A DNA stretch of 64,000 nucleotides from Rhodotorula mucilaginosa (GCA_034406715.1 CP137869.1:620001-684000), one strand, 5' to 3'; shown: positions 34,004 through 46,700, counted from the first letter of the stretch. A program made the numbers and translations. The notes: generated from the letters alone by a model not told the origin.

Positions 34004-34737
34004 GTGCGTGCTTGTCTTCTGGAACCTTTCCTCGGCTCTCGTCTCGCTCGCGGCTGACCTGTCGATCGCAGACGTATAGAGTTTACATTGTACCCACTTG
34101 CACTCAAGCGACAAGCTCCTCCTCATGATACCCGCGCACCGAGCTTGGTCCGAGGGCTTGAGTTGACTGCGGAACGATCAGACAAGCTCGTCGCGAAACA
34201 GCACTCCGGACAGCTGGCTGACCTCGCTCAGTGGCCGTCCGAGCTTCCGTCACTGTGCCTTTGTGTATCGTACAGGGTGCTTTCAACTGGTCAGGCTATG
34301 TAGGGGGCGCCATGCTCGTTCACGGGGTATCACGCTCCATCGGAAAGGATTCAGGTTAGTTGCTCCGCAGCCTGTTGCGGCTACATCTGTAGTCCGGAGT
34401 TTTGTCGGACGCTGCAGAAAGAGTTTCTCTGTGACTAAGAACGCCGAAACTGCAGCATTCTCATTGATCCGAGATCTTATCAGCTCCGGAGACGATCGAG
34501 ATCGAGGAGCCTTTCGCAGCGCTTTTCGAAGATGGGTCAGAACGCATTTCTAGCGCTCACGGGCACCAGATCCTCCTCTAGACTGCGACCTAGGTATGGC
34601 TCGGGCAGGCAGGCTAGAAGGTTTCGCTTTGCTCGGCGTTTCGCACCCATGCGCGATTTCAGCCTCCGAGGCTCGCTGCTTCTGCTCCTTCTCCTTCTCC
34701 TTCGACTCGACCTGCCAGTGTAAACGCCAGGGCGTGA
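34004..34737. other. Intergenic
   Basis: The 3' region of the ABCF gene and promoter of the CNNM gene. No feature was recognised. Confidence 0.4.
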
Positions 34738-37067
34738 ATGCCGATACGCTCCTCGCCGGGGCTGAAACGCTCGCATGGCTTCGCTGTCCTTGCTTTCACG
34801 GCATTGACGCTCGTCGTTCTCATCACTCTCGGTTCGCTCAACAATCATGGCGACCACTCTCGAGCGCGATTGAGCGGGGACAAGACGACGGGTGTTGTCA
34901 GGAGACTCGTTAATAGGGCACAGGATACCGCGTCAGAGCAGCAACTCCCGCCCGATGCGACTCAGCTGGAGCCTAAGACCGCCAAGCACCCGCACCGCCA
35001 TCTCTCCCGCAAAGGTGCGCAATGCTCTGCAGCTCACGCGCACTCAACTCGGGACACGGCGGAATCTGACCCCTGTTTCGTTTGAGATGCGCTCAGAGAT
35101 CATCGTCAAGGCCGTATGCAGTGTCGTGTTCGTCCTGCTGGGAGGCGTTTTTTCGGGCCTCTCGCTAGGACTGATGGGTACGTCAGGCGTTCTCGTCAGC
35201 TGGCTGGTCGTCTACGGAGCTGACTCTGTCTTCCTCAAACAGGTCTCGACAGCATGAATTTGCAAGGCGAGTCTCTCCGGTTCGTCGCCGAGTTCTGCCA
35301 AGACGCTTGAACGCTGCCGGGTATTCACAAGACGAGCCCAATCCGCTTTCAAGAGAAGGAAGCACTGATCTCGAAAGTACCACACCACCGCAGTACTCGC
35401 GGCGTCCGGACCTCCGAAAGACCGCAAAGACGCCCAGCGCGTCTTGGGGCTCCTCTCGCACGGCCGCCATTTCGTCCTCGTTTGCCTGCTCTTATCCAAC
35501 GTGATCGTCAACGAGACCCTCCGTAAGTCGAGAGGCCGCTCACTGACATACGATGATGACTGATCTGTGTTCCACCCAGCCGTCTTTCTCGACTCGTTGA
35601 CCGGCGGCGGCGGCCTGATCGCCGTCCTGATCTCGTCCGCGTCAATCGTCATCTTCGGCGAGATCCTTCCCCAAGCTCTGTGCAGCCAGCACGGGTTGAG
35701 GATCGGTGCGCGCTGCACCGGGTTCGTCAAGGCGCTGGTATGTCACCGCCTCGACAGCTTTCGATCGCGCGGTGCTGAGACTCTTCCTCCGTCAGATGAT
35801 CGTGGAGGCCCCCGTCTGCTGGCCCACAGCGAAACTGCTCGACCTCCTCCTCGGATCGCACACGACTCACTATTACCGGCGCGAAGAGCTCGGCGCGCTC
35901 GTCGACTTGCACGCGACCTCGGGCGCGATGAGCCAGGTTGAGAGTGAATTGGTCGGCGGGGTTTTGAGGTTGCAGGGTCAGAGGGTTGAAGAGTGCATGC
36001 GCAAAGATGTGTACACTGTGGGGGATATGGTCCGCGTGTGCGACGTTGACCTTAAAAAGGTGGGTGTCTTCTAAACTCGTCGCAGCTGCTTCTTCGAGCT
36101 AACCCTGATCCGCCCGCAAACAGCTTCTCGCTTCGGGACAGACGTACATTCCTGTACTGCATACGTCCCTTGACTATGAGAAGGAAGTCAAAGACGCAGA
36201 GGCGTCATACGCTGGGTACATCAAGGCAACCGAGGTTCGGCTTTTCTTTCCCACACCTTTGTTTCTCGTTCTGTTTGGCTGAACGTCCCGCCACGCCCCT
36301 ACAGCTTGTCTCTGCGCTCGCAAATCCGAACGAGTGCGCTCCGTCTGCGTTTGAGTGGACAAGTGCCGGCTTTGCTGACCGGCATGCCGAGTCAGACTCG
36401 TCCGTTCGCTTCCATTACATTCCTTCGTTCAAGTCGCGACTACGACCCCAGCGAGCGAGTCTATAGCCTACGTAAGTCCCATCCCACACTCTGCGCCCCA
36501 TGAAGCAAACGCTGACCTCGGCCAACTGTAGCTCAAGCAAGAAGACCCGTCGGCGGTCTTGCTCGTAGTCGAGCAGCTCTCGGAGTCTACGACTCGGCCG
36601 GTCGGTTTCGCTACGCTCGAAGATCTCGCCCGCGTGATCGTCATGCCCAACCCGGCTGCAGAGGTGGGCTCATTTCCTGCGCATGGCGGCTCCATGTTTC
36701 CGCTAACCGTGCCTCTCTTACCCAGACTCGAGTTCGGTCCGCTTCGCTCGGCGCAACAGCCAGAAGCTCGTTCTCTCGTCCGCCCGGTTCCCGCGCTTCA
36801 ATTGGACTCGGGCGCTTCGTACAGGGTACGTACCCCGACTCTTCCAGGCGGAATGACATGCACGGACTGACTTTCTGCACTCTCGCAGGTATCGTTGACC
36901 GTCACTTCACGCACCGCGCCTCGTCTTCGCAACTCTCGTTCCGCCTCTCGACCTCTTCAGATGATGACCTGCCCATGTCGCGGCCGCGGCCGCCCTACCG
37001 CGCGCGCGAAGATTTCCGTTTCCCCTTGCTGGCAGACGCTTCGCCAATCGTCGGAAGCGGGTCCTAG
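34738..37067 (+). CDS. MAM3: CNNM/Mam3-type protein (DUF21 membrane domain plus CBS pair)
   Basis: Twelve exons (34738-35014, 35097-35177, 35243-35266, 35394-35522, 35580-35737, 35796-36059, 36124-36234, 36305-36333, 36396-36471, 36532-36663, 36726-36825, 36889-37067) give 519 residues. An N-terminal hydrophobic segment is followed by the DUF21 domain: [31 protein letters not shown], and [13 protein letters not shown]. The cytosolic CBS region has [42 protein letters not shown] and [12 protein letters not shown]. Yeast Mam3 sits in the vacuole membrane and affects manganese/magnesium homeostasis. Intron 35267-35393 uses a GC donor. The last two exons are less conserved and less certain. Confidence 0.84.
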
Positions 37068-37088
37068 TGGCTCACATTCCTAGAGGAC

Positions 37089-37157
37089 GTTCCCTGACTG
37101 TAATCACTATCGTTCCCTGACTGTAATCACTATCGTTCCCTGACTGTAATCACTATC
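37089..37157. repeat. Perfect 23-bp tandem repeat, three copies
   Basis: The unit starting GTTCCCTGACTG occurs three times head to tail at 37089-37111, 37112-37134 and 37135-37157 without a mismatch. It lies 21 bp after the CNNM stop codon in the gap between two convergent genes, so it probably falls in 3' UTR or terminator sequence. There are no spacers, so it is a minisatellite, not a CRISPR array. Confidence 0.95.
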
Positions 37158-37353
37158 ACTGGAGTCTCGGATAGTTGCTCGAGTAAATGAGGGACCGGAA
37201 CCGAGCTGGGGGACAAGGGGTTCCCGCGTCCGGCGAGGGATAGGCCAAGCGGATCGTGGTTGTTCTGTATGTATTAGCACAACAAGCAGGGCAAGAATGA
37301 ATGTCTACATATCTAATTTGCAGCCTATTGCATAGGAGGGGGGAAAAGACAGA

Positions 37354-40300
37354 TCAGGCCTCGACATCCATGTCGTCAGCGGTCTGCTGACGTTTCGAGC
37401 GCCTCGTCCCTGCGCGGGATGGCTTCGGTTCGACTGCCGGGGCGGCAGTGGCTCCGGATACGGAAGGACGCCTTGAAGTCGGGATTCGCCGAGTGATCTC
37501 TCCCGACATGACCTTTTCGTCAAAGTCGAGGTCTTCGTCTGTTGGTCAAGGAGCGTCAGTAAAAGCGCGGGAACTGCCCTACACACAAAGAGACAACTCA
37601 CAGAAGGCGAGGTTGCCAGCCTGCTTTTCCTCCTTGTCGAGGTTGTCGAGGTCGAGGTCGAGTCCCGGTACCTCCTCTTCGTCTTCGCCGAGCTCTTCCA
37701 TCCCAAACTGCTCGCGCATCTGGCTGAGCTGAGACCGAAGAGACGAGATGGCGCGGTCTCGACGATCGATGCGCTCGCGCAGGATCCCGAGGTATTCGTT
37801 ACTCCGCCGCAACAGCGCCACCTTGCTGACGCCCTTGTTCGGATTGTCAGGATCGATCTCGCCGTGGCGCTGACCGCCAACGTTTCCGTCACCAGGACGG
37901 CGATCTTGCTCGTCGGTATAAGGCAGGATAGGCGGCAAGATTCGCCGCAGCTCGTCAAAGCACAGTTTGAGCGAGTCGCGGCGTTTCTGCTCCGCCACCT
38001 TGTGGGACGATCGGCGATTGTCTGGCGGGAGCTCCTTGTCGTTCTTGTTTACGGGCGTGATCTCGATGTCGGAAGTGGCGGGAGGAGGAAGAGGAAGTTC
38101 TTCAATGCCGGCGTCGAGGTCGTCCTTGCCCTTTCCGGAGCCGCGAGTGGGCCTCAGAGCGTCTGAAGCGGGCGGAACAAACAATCAGCCAATCGTTTCT
38201 CACACTCGTGTGTGGCGCGAAAACTCACCTGGCGTAGCACCTGGGCGAGTTGGCCCGATTTTCGGACTGGGCGCGATCTTCGCAGGCTTTGTCGACCCGC
38301 CCTTTCCACGACTCGATCCCGCCGCGCCTGCCGCCTTTTCCGCGTTGGCGCTCGCTTTGCCTTTGCCCTTCGAGTCGATCGGCTTCAACGCGGGCGAAGC
38401 GCGAGCGGACGGCGTCTTGCGGACTTTGCTCGCCTTCCCGCTCGCTGAAGGTTGCGGCGGAGCGCGGAACGATTCCTCCGTAATGGGCGGAGGCATGGAG
38501 AGAGCCGGTGCAGCCGACTGCACGGCTTGCGGGAGTAGTGCGGGGCTGTTTTGCAAGGACGAAAGGGCGGACGAGACCGGATCAAAGTGGTCGTTCTGGA
38601 CGGCTTGGAGGGCCGGCGAGAGCGACGAGAGGCCGTTCATGTCAAAGTCGGAGGCAAAGTTCATGAAGGTCGCGGGAGTGATGGGGTTGAGAGCGGTAGG
38701 TGGGAGTGGCGGAGGGCCCATCGACTCGGTCTCGGTCCCTCCTGCCTGCGAAATCGCCGCATTCGCGAGCGTTGCCGCTTCGCGCAGACCGCCGGGAGCG
38801 ACGAGCGGTTGGTGGTGGTACTGCACCGAAGACGCCAAGTCGACGGGGCTGGGCGTGTCGATCCCGCCTGCGCTTCCGCCGCTGCCGTTTGCGCTCGTCT
38901 CGACCGATGGGGCAGAGCCGCCTTCACCGGGCGAAGCGCCACTGGCGTGCGAAGACGGCGCGCCCGAGAATGCACTCGAGGTACGTTCGCGAGCGATGGC
39001 GGCGCCGCTGAACTGCGTCGTGGCCTCGAGGAACGGCGAGGCAGTCGCGCTCTTTTGCCCGGTGGTGCGCTTCTCGCCCGGAGTGCTGGCTGCCGACAGA
39101 GTCTTTCGCCTTCTCCGATCGAGACCGGTGTCGGCAGTAGGCTTGATCAACGGACTCGGGCGAGTCTTGTTCCGCCCGCTGCTCGCTCCGCGACGACCAG
39201 AGCCAGGACCGGTACCGGTCGAATTCGGCACCGGATCGGACGGCCCGAGTCGAGGCGAGTAGTAAGACCCGTTCGGCGACCCGGGCGGAAGTTGCGTCGA
39301 GAGGGCGCCGACCCCATCAACGAGACCCTGCAACGAGTTGCGGTGCCTGTGTTGGTGGGCAGCTGCGTGGTCGCTGCCAAACATTTGCGGTCCGAGAGCG
39401 GGGGAGGTGAGCGGCGGGAAGCAGTCGGACGGCGTGACGAGCGGGACGGGTCCGACCGAGGGAGGAAGCGAAGAGGCGTTCGTGAATGCGGAATGGGGAG
39501 TCATGGCGGGCGACATCAACGGCGAGAACATGTACTGTGGCGATGAGGGCGGTTGATCAGAGTCAGCGGCGCACAACCGAGTCCCGGAATTGAGAGAATT
39601 CGTCCACTCACATCCGTCTCGCGGTAAGAGCTGCTAGCCGTCCCGGGTGCGCTCGTGCGAATGTCGAAAGGTGTTTGCGGGTTGCTCGGCTGCTGCAGAG
39701 GCGTCGCTTGCTGATGCTCCAGAATCGGCTGCTGCTGCTGGCCGTGCATACCGCCGCCAGCGTTTGCCTGCTGATTCTGCGCATGCGCCTGCATTTGCGC
39801 GTGCACTTGAGCCTGTGCATTCGCCGTCACGAGCATCTGCAGCGCATTCAGCTGCGCCTGGAGCGACGACCCTCCGCCGGGCGAGTTTGGCTGCGCGCCG
39901 GCGAGCAAAGGCGACAGCGCTGCGAGAGCGGCAGCCGCTGCTGCTCCGGGCATGTTGGCCACCGGATGTGGTTGCGGGTGGTACGACGAGGAGGCGGCCG
40001 GATGTCCGTGTCCAAGCGGTGTTGCCGGGCTAGATCCGGGATAGTGTTGCTGCTGCTGCTGCTGCTCGTGCGGCGTGCCGGCGTAGTACGGCATCGGACT
40101 GGCGTGCAGCGAGCTCGGCGCAGAATGAGTGTGGGCAAAGCTGGCGACTCCGGGCGACTGCGGGAGCGAATAGCCCGACGGGGAGGCGGAATGATGAGAG
40201 TGCGGGTGCTGCTGCTGAAGGTGCGCCGGTGCGTGGAACCCGGCCGAGCCAGACTGATGATGATGGTGATGCATGTGCGTGGACGCAGCTGCAGGCGGAC

Positions 40301-41036
40301 CCGTCGGCGTCGGGACTTGACTCGTCATGCCGCTGCTGCCGGTGTTCGTCGGCATCGACTGAGCGAGCCACTGCTGCAACTGCGCCTGCATCTCTGCGCC
40401 GAGCTGAACCCCATGACTCGAGCTTGACGAAGGCGACGGGGCATAAGTCGACCCGGGCTGGCTGTGCGGCGACGGCTGCGCTTCGACCTGCGAGGAGTGC
40501 TGCTGCTGCTGTTGCGGCGGCTTTTGGGCGTGGTGCGACGGCGCCGCGGGCGTCGGGGCGGGCGCAGCGGGGTACAGCGCCTTGAGCTGCTCGAGGAGGA
40601 TCTCCTGGGCCGACTTGGCCTGTGCGGCGGGCGCCTCTTCTCCTTCTCCGCGGGTCTTGTCCGATCGGTTCCCGTTCGTCGGCGCCAAGTTGGGACTGGT
40701 GCTCTCTGCGCTGCTGTCTCCTGCGCCCCTGTTCCCGTTCGCGTCTGGACTGAAGGCGCTCTGGGCGAGGGTAAATTCGGCGAGGATGTCGGCAAAGTTG
40801 ACGGGCTGCGCCTGCTGCTGCTGGTTCGAGTCGTCGGCGGGAGGACTCGCGAACGCTTCGTAGCCGGACGCGTGCGGGGGCGGTAGTGCGGCTGCGATGG
40901 TTCCCGGGGACATTACACTCGCGAGATAGTCCTGCAGGGTGAGCGCGGCGGTCGAGTCGACATGCGACGGTTCGCGCGAGTGTCGATGGTACGGCGACGA
41001 CGACGACGACGAGTGCGCGCCCAGGTCGTGGTCCAT
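37354..41036 (-). CDS. Large bHLH transcription factor
   Basis: Exons 39612-41036, 38229-39534, 37602-38162 and 37354-37538 give 1158 residues. About 900 residues are low complexity: Ser/Pro-rich, poly-Gln and His/Gln-rich runs (coded by CTG/CAG stretches around 39.7-40.5 kb) and Ala/Gln-rich parts. The bHLH domain lies near 955-1040: basic region RRSSHKVAEQKRRDSLKL with the E-box reading H-E-R pattern, helix 1 CFDELRRILP, a loop of about 30 residues, and helix 2 VSKVALLRRSNEYLGILRE. A leucine-bearing coiled coil and an acidic patch follow. The C-terminus KRQQTADDMDVEA contains a basic, NLS-like patch. It binds DNA as a dimer; target genes are unknown. Confidence 0.88.
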
Positions 41037-41648
41037 CCTGCCCTGCAGCCCTATGCTAGAGCGTGCGCCCTCGTACGCGAAACCCTAGACCCTAGCCGGC
41101 GTCAGTTCCGGGGCCCTCCGATCACGGCGAACGAGTTGAGTCGGCTCGAAAAATTTGGAGTCGTCCTGCGGCGACGGAGGCGCAAGTCGGCCCGGGAGGG
41201 ACAGCGCAGGTCTGGGTAAGCGCTGCAGAAGGAGCACTGGGCTAGCTATGTATAGCGTGTGGGCAGCAGCACGAGCAGCGCCTGTCTGTATGCGGACCGG
41301 TCTCAACTCTCACGCTCGACCGCGCGGAGGCCGGCCCCGACCCCGGCGCGGCGCACCATCTGAAATTAAAGGGACGCAAAAGTTTTACACCCGCAGGGAT
41401 GCCCTCCGTCTCTATAGCTACAGTACGCAGCGACAGCAGCAGCTGGATGCGCAATCCGCATCATGCCGATGCGCATATGATGAGGCAGCCGCGAAGACGT
41501 TGATATTTTAGCTCTCGAGCTCGCGTGGCAACTTCTAGCGCCAGTCAACGCCAGTCTCTCTCCGCAGCCAGCTTGTTTCAGAGCAAGCGCGATTTCGAGT
41601 GTATAACAGAAAAGATGCCACGTACATGTACACAAGCAGGAATGTGTT
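41037..41648. other. Intergenic, bHLH promoter and SRRM1 3' region
   Basis: No exon with domain-like content, RNA gene or tandem repeat was recognised. Confidence 0.4.
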
Positions 41649-43364
41649 TCACTCCTCGGCGGCGGCGGCGGCGGCGCGCGAAGACCGTCTCGACGCTTCG
41701 ACCTTTTTCCGCAGCAAGCCCTCCTTGAGCTCGCCTTCGCGGTCGACCAGGGACTGCTACATGTCGATGATGAGTGGACATCAGCACAGTCACGAACCAG
41801 GCACGCAAGAGAAGAGAGAGATAGACATACAGTATCGTGCGGTTGGGCATCGTTCCCGGTAGCGGCAGCGTTGTTGTCGTCGTCGTCGCGATCCCAGCGC
41901 GAACGCGGCCGCTTCGACGACGTACCCGCCTCTGCAGAGCGTTCGGGCGACGCGCGGCGCCTGCGACTCACTTCAGGCGAGCGCGACCTCGAAGGCGACC
42001 TGCCCTTCCTGGCACCAGCGGGCGGCGGCGGCGGCGGAGAGGGCGAGTAACGCCTGCCCCGAGGAGGAGGAGGAGACCTTGACCTCGACCTCGACCTCGA
42101 CCTGTCGCGGTAGCGCCTGCCCGAGTCGCGTTCGCGTTCGCGGCCGTCCGGACTCGGAGACGAGTATCGCCGCCGCGGCGGCGAGCGCCGGCGTTCACGA
42201 GAGCGGGACCGGTCGTCGATGGAAGGGGAGCGATGGCGGCGCCGCGGCGGGGGAGAAATGGACCGCGAGGGACTGTGGCGCGGTCGCCGAGCTGGAGGAG
42301 GCGGAGGCGAACGCGACCGCGACATGGAACGTCCGCGCGGAGGAGGCTGTTGACAAGAGAGGTTGGGTCAGTTTTCGGGCACCCCTTCTCGGGCGGTGGA
42401 GCGAGTAAAACGAGCCCTTACTCGTTCGTCTCGGTAGCCACGTCGGGGACCATAGCCCGAGTCGCGATCCCTGCCGGGGCCGCCACCGCCGCCGTACCCG
42501 CCCCTGCGTGCGCCGCCGTCATCGTACCTAGGCGGTCCTCCCCCGCCACCGCCGTAGCCTCGACCGCCACCATCACCCTGGTATCCTTCACGGCCGTTGT
42601 CGTCCCCTCCTCCTCCTCCTCCTCCACGCGGCGGCGGTCCACCTCCGCGGGCCATCCTCTCTCTCGCCCTGACTTCGTCCATCTGTTCCTGCTGCCGGCG
42701 ACGGAGCGCCTCTTGCTGCTCTCGCTCCTTCATCTCGCGCTTCTTCTCCTCGAGTAACGCAGTCGGCACGCGGAGCGGGTTCGACTGGGCCGAGAGGAGC
42801 AGGTCCCACAGGGCTTGCATGAAGGCGGGCGTTTTCGCTTCGAGAAACCCGGCCAGGAGGATTTGCATGTTTTTGGCGTCGACGACCTGTGTGTGAGGGT
42901 ACACCTAGTCAGCGAGAGAGCGTCGTAGGGAACGAACGCTGGGGCTGGTAGAACTGACGGGGTTCTCTGGGTCTTCGAGGAGCGAGTGGATGTACTCGAT
43001 CAGGACGTCGTCCTCGAACCCGAGCAGCTCGATGACCTTTTTGGCGATCCAGGGTTTCATGACGGCCATCTGTGAGGGTGTTCGTCCCTGTCAGTATGAT
43101 GTACGAGGCTCGCGCTGCCCGGGGAGTGGGCAACAACCGAGCAGCGAGCGGGTGACTGCATCCTCACCTCGACCTTGCGCATGTCGACCTGTCGACGGGG
43201 TCCAGTCTGTCAATTCTTTGAGTGCTGCAGAAGCACCCGGCATCGCTGCGCACCTTTGTGTCGAACGAGGGCGGGAACTGGGTCTTGCGCATCAGGGCGG
43301 CCTGCTTGTCCTTGAAGCGCGGGTCCTGGTCGAGGCTGGTGCCGCGGAAGAAGTTGCCGGCCAT
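41649..43364 (-). CDS. SRRM1: SRRM1/SRm160-like PWI-domain splicing coactivator
   Basis: Exons 43254-43364, 43168-43188, 42959-43069, 42422-42886, 41831-42346 and 41649-41756 give 443 residues. The PWI domain fills residues 1-125: NFFRGTSLDQDPRFKDKQ, KVEMAVMKPWIAKKVIELLG, FEDDVLIEYIHSLLE, and LLSAQSNPLRVPTALLE. A Gly/Arg-rich region (RGG-like) and a long RS region with SRSRSRSRSPPPP repeats follow, then a short charged tail ending in an alanine run and EE. SRm160 binds RNA and joins the spliceosome and exon-junction factors in the nucleus. Exon 2 is only 21 nt and codes for VDMRKVE. Confidence 0.9.
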
Positions 43365-43510
43365 AGTGTGCAGTGCTCGTCTCCGCTCGACTCGGACTGG
43401 TCAGGAGAGCGCGAGTGAGTGAGCTGCGGCAACGAGAGCCGACTCGAAGGCGAGCGGACTCGAGTTGGCTCTCTCACCGCGACCACACTCCCGTCTCCAC
43501 GCGGATCGAG

Positions 43511-45244
43511 ATGGCTTCGTGGGGCAGTACCAGGCAAGACTCGCTCCCACCCGCGTACGGCAGGCAGGCGAGCTGGTCCGCGTCCGACGGCTGGGGGACG
43601 AATGACGCCGCCGCCCCACCACCTCCGACCATCTCTGCCACCGCTGGCTACAGCTTTGACAACGCCACCGGAGCAGGACCTACCGCTACCCCAGCGCCGG
43701 CAGCGCGCCCACGAGCAGCTACCAATGCGAGCGGGTTCGCAGACGCTGCCGCCGTCGAGGGTGACGACTGGGAACTGCCGCCGCTCGAACGGGTCCAGGT
43801 TGTCCTCAAGGGCGACATGCAGGGGTGGGCGTTCGTCAAACACCACGTATGGACCGTCGTTCATCCCGACAAGGGCACCTCGGTCGAGCGACGCTACTCC
43901 GATTTCGTCTGGCTCGTCGAGAGCCTCACGAAACGGTACCCGTTCCGCCTCTTGCCCGCCCTCCCGCCGAAACGGATCCAAGTCTCGGGTCACTACCTCG
44001 CGACGGACGAACTCTTCCTCGAGCGGAGGCGTCGCGGACTCGAACGCGCCTTGACGGCGTTGATGGCCCACCCCGTCTTGAAACGAGATGCGCTCTTGAA
44101 CGCATTCATGACCGAGCAGAGGGTGCGTGCGAGGCCTCGCCTCTTGAGCGCCAATGTTCGAGCTGACAAGACGAACGAAATTAACAACGTGCAGGACCTG
44201 TCCGAATACCGCAAATCGCAAGAGATTTCGCTCGCAGAAGAGTCGAGCTCCCGAACCTTGACCCCGACCGAACTCGCCTCGCTCCCCACCGACCTCGAAA
44301 CCCGCCTGACCTCAGTCCGCCAGCGCGTGATCCCCCTCGTCGAGTCGTGGACCCGCATCACCTCGACGGCGGACAAGATTGCGCACCGCAGGCAGAACCA
44401 AGGGCGCGAGTATGCCAGCTTCCGCGACGCGCTCGAGAACGCGGTCGAGACTTGTCAGGGGGCTTGGAGACCGAACGAAGTGGGCCAAGTCGAGCGGCAC
44501 ATCCGATCGGTGGCAAGCTTGGCGTCCGAAGTCGCCGAGACGAACGAGACGAGCGCGCAACGAAGCCTCGATACCGTCGTCGAGTCGCTCAAACAGGTGC
44601 GTGGAGCCTGGCGCTATTCCTCTTCTTTGAACATATCTTATAGTGCTCACACGAGTCTTGCTGACCCTCGCAGCATCGCGAGATCTTTGTCAACCTGCGC
44701 GATTTGTTTGGTCGACAAGTCGCACTTGGCGGCGATCAAGTCGAAAAGCTTCGGAAACGGCTCGACGGAAACACCCACAAGGTACGCCCGCCTTGAGGCT
44801 ACAGAGCCCCTCGAAGCGTTGCAAGCGAAAAGCTGACGTTGCGAGCTTGCATTGCAGCTCGCGCAACTCCGAGAGACGGCGCCGCGGCCACCTTCGTTCG
44901 AAGTCGATGCCGAGAAACTCGCCTCCCTGATGGAGACGGACCAACGCTCGATCGAGACGGCGTTGAGGCGACGCGAGTTTATCAAGTATTGCATGTGGGA
45001 AGAGATCCGCTGGGCGTGGCGTTCGAGTCGGTCTTTTTTTTCTTTTTCTCCTTCCCTCTTGTTTTCCTCACAGTCCGCTGCGGAAGAGCTGACTCCATTC
45101 TGGCTGCGGCGATGATCAACAACAGCTTCTCGACTCTCCAAGGTCCTGCGAGACTATGCCTCGGATGAGGCGGCTTTCGGACGAAGACTCGGAGAAGAGT
45201 GGGCATCTCTCGCGGACGCCCTTTCCCCCCTTCCACAAATCTGA
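43511..45244 (+). CDS. MVP1: Mvp1/SNX8-like sorting nexin (PX-BAR)
   Basis: Exons 43511-44122, 44195-44596, 44674-44781, 44858-45026 and 45126-45244 give 469 residues. A disordered Pro/Ala/Gly-rich N-terminus precedes the PX domain (about 95-205), with RRYSDFVWLVESLTKRYPFRLLPALPPKR, whose RRYSDF and PPK residues bind PI3P. The C-terminal half is a predicted helical BAR-like region (ETDQRSIETALRRREFIKYCMWEEI). Mvp1 makes endosomal tubules for retrograde sorting to the vacuole pathway or Golgi. The junction at 45026/45126 rests on a GTCGGT donor and is the weakest call; it leads to SRLSKVLRDYASDE and a good C-terminus. Confidence 0.86.
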
Positions 45245-46282
45245 GGGACGCCGTGTATGGGGCTGTCGATGATAATGATAATACGTTTGCCTCGCTCAAA
45301 TAATACGAGATTCTGATCCTGTGTAGCCTCATGCCCAAGGGTTGTAAACACTCAATGTTGCCGTTCCCTTTCCTTTTTTCTTCACGGCGACTCGTGAGAG
45401 ACAGCCTCAGGGAGAGGAAGGGGAGCTCTTTTGAGAAACCGCGTGCCGACAGTGAGGCTGGACATACATACATATTGTGCGGTTACTGATGTACAGCTCA
45501 GGCCGGAAGGAGTCCCGAGACGGGACGGGACTCGGAGTGCAAGCTGCGACTCGCGCGATCGGATCGAGCTTTCTCAGCTTGGCGTCCTTGAGGACTGGCG
45601 CGCCTGAGTTATAAGTGACTCTGCTACTAGCTGTACCGTCACGGTAGCGCGTCAAGATAGAGGGTACAGTAGCGGACCCGCCCGCGATATAGTATAGTTC
45701 GCGAACAGTTGGTGGTGGCGCTCGCAGAGCGTCTCCGAGCAATCTTGTGACCAATATGGCGGAGCCCGAATCAGCAGGAGTATGCGGAGATGGAGTCTGG
45801 ATGTGTAGACGGCAGGCCATTTGTACATATGGGAGCAAGGAGGAGAAGGAAGCTGGTCTAAATTCGGTATTTGGTGAGCAATGAGTGCGCAGCTGATGAG
45901 CGATTTGCGGCGCCGGATTCGCTTGAGAGGCTGCGAGCGGAGCGGAGCGATAAGCAGGACAGGAACAGACCGGGATGCATCACCAGCTGGCATGGCGGCA
46001 GTGCGCCGGAGGTGCTGAAGAAGTGCTGACGAATGCGATTAAGCCGGTGGGCCGTGGAAAGAGCGGGAGCTCGGGTCCAGGTGAGCATGGACTCGCACGT
46101 TCAGGAACGATACATGCTAGCTATGCCGACGTCGCGCCGGAGTCGAAGTGTGTGACGAAACGGAACGGGTCGAAGCTGGCGACTTCAATTCTTGAGCGAG
46201 TCGATCGTGTCGCTGTTCCACCACACACACACGGACTCGAGCGTACCGAGTTGAACTACCTGCGTGAACCCTCTCAGCTGCC

Positions 46283-46294
46283 TCCGATATCGCT
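46283..46294. promoter_or_regulatory. Candidate regulatory motif, copy 1 (palindromic CGATATCG core)
   Basis: TCCGATATCGCT lies about 1.06 kb upstream of the WC-1 start codon. The core is a perfect palindrome containing GATA/GATC-like half sites of the kind bound by white collar and GATA factors. Confidence 0.3.
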
Positions 46295-46700
46295 AGGCCA
46301 CCGAGGGACTCACCCAGCTACCCAACTCGCCCGCTCCGACTTCGAACCAAGTTTCTCATCTCGAGCCGGTCCTCGTCCACAACCACCCCTCCGCCAGACT
46401 CGGTCACCGGGACTAGTCGACTTGAACTCGTGAGTCGAGCAGCCTAGTCGGTGCACGTCAGTCCCGCGAGGGGTGTAGCGCCCGCTGTGGTCTGCAGCCA
46501 CACCGCCGCTGCCCACCCCTTCGGCGATCTGACCGACTTCCCCCTGTCTCCTCTCCATCTGGCCGCAAGCTGACCCGTGATTGGTCGATCCCGCGGCGCG
46601 TGAAGATCGTACGCAGTCCAGGAGGACGCACGAGCAGAGCACAGTCGGAAGGAGTTGTTCTCGAGGAGGTAAAAGAGACGACCAAGAGTGCGGCCTTTGA

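Noticed and set aside
37089-37157. Possible CRISPR-like repeat
   Set aside because: The three 23-bp units are directly adjacent with no spacers, and the genome is eukaryotic.
37967-39262. 431-codon plus-strand open frame
   Set aside because: It is fully antisense to the bHLH gene, whose minus-strand frame has a clear bHLH domain and consistent introns. The plus-strand product is a composition artefact.
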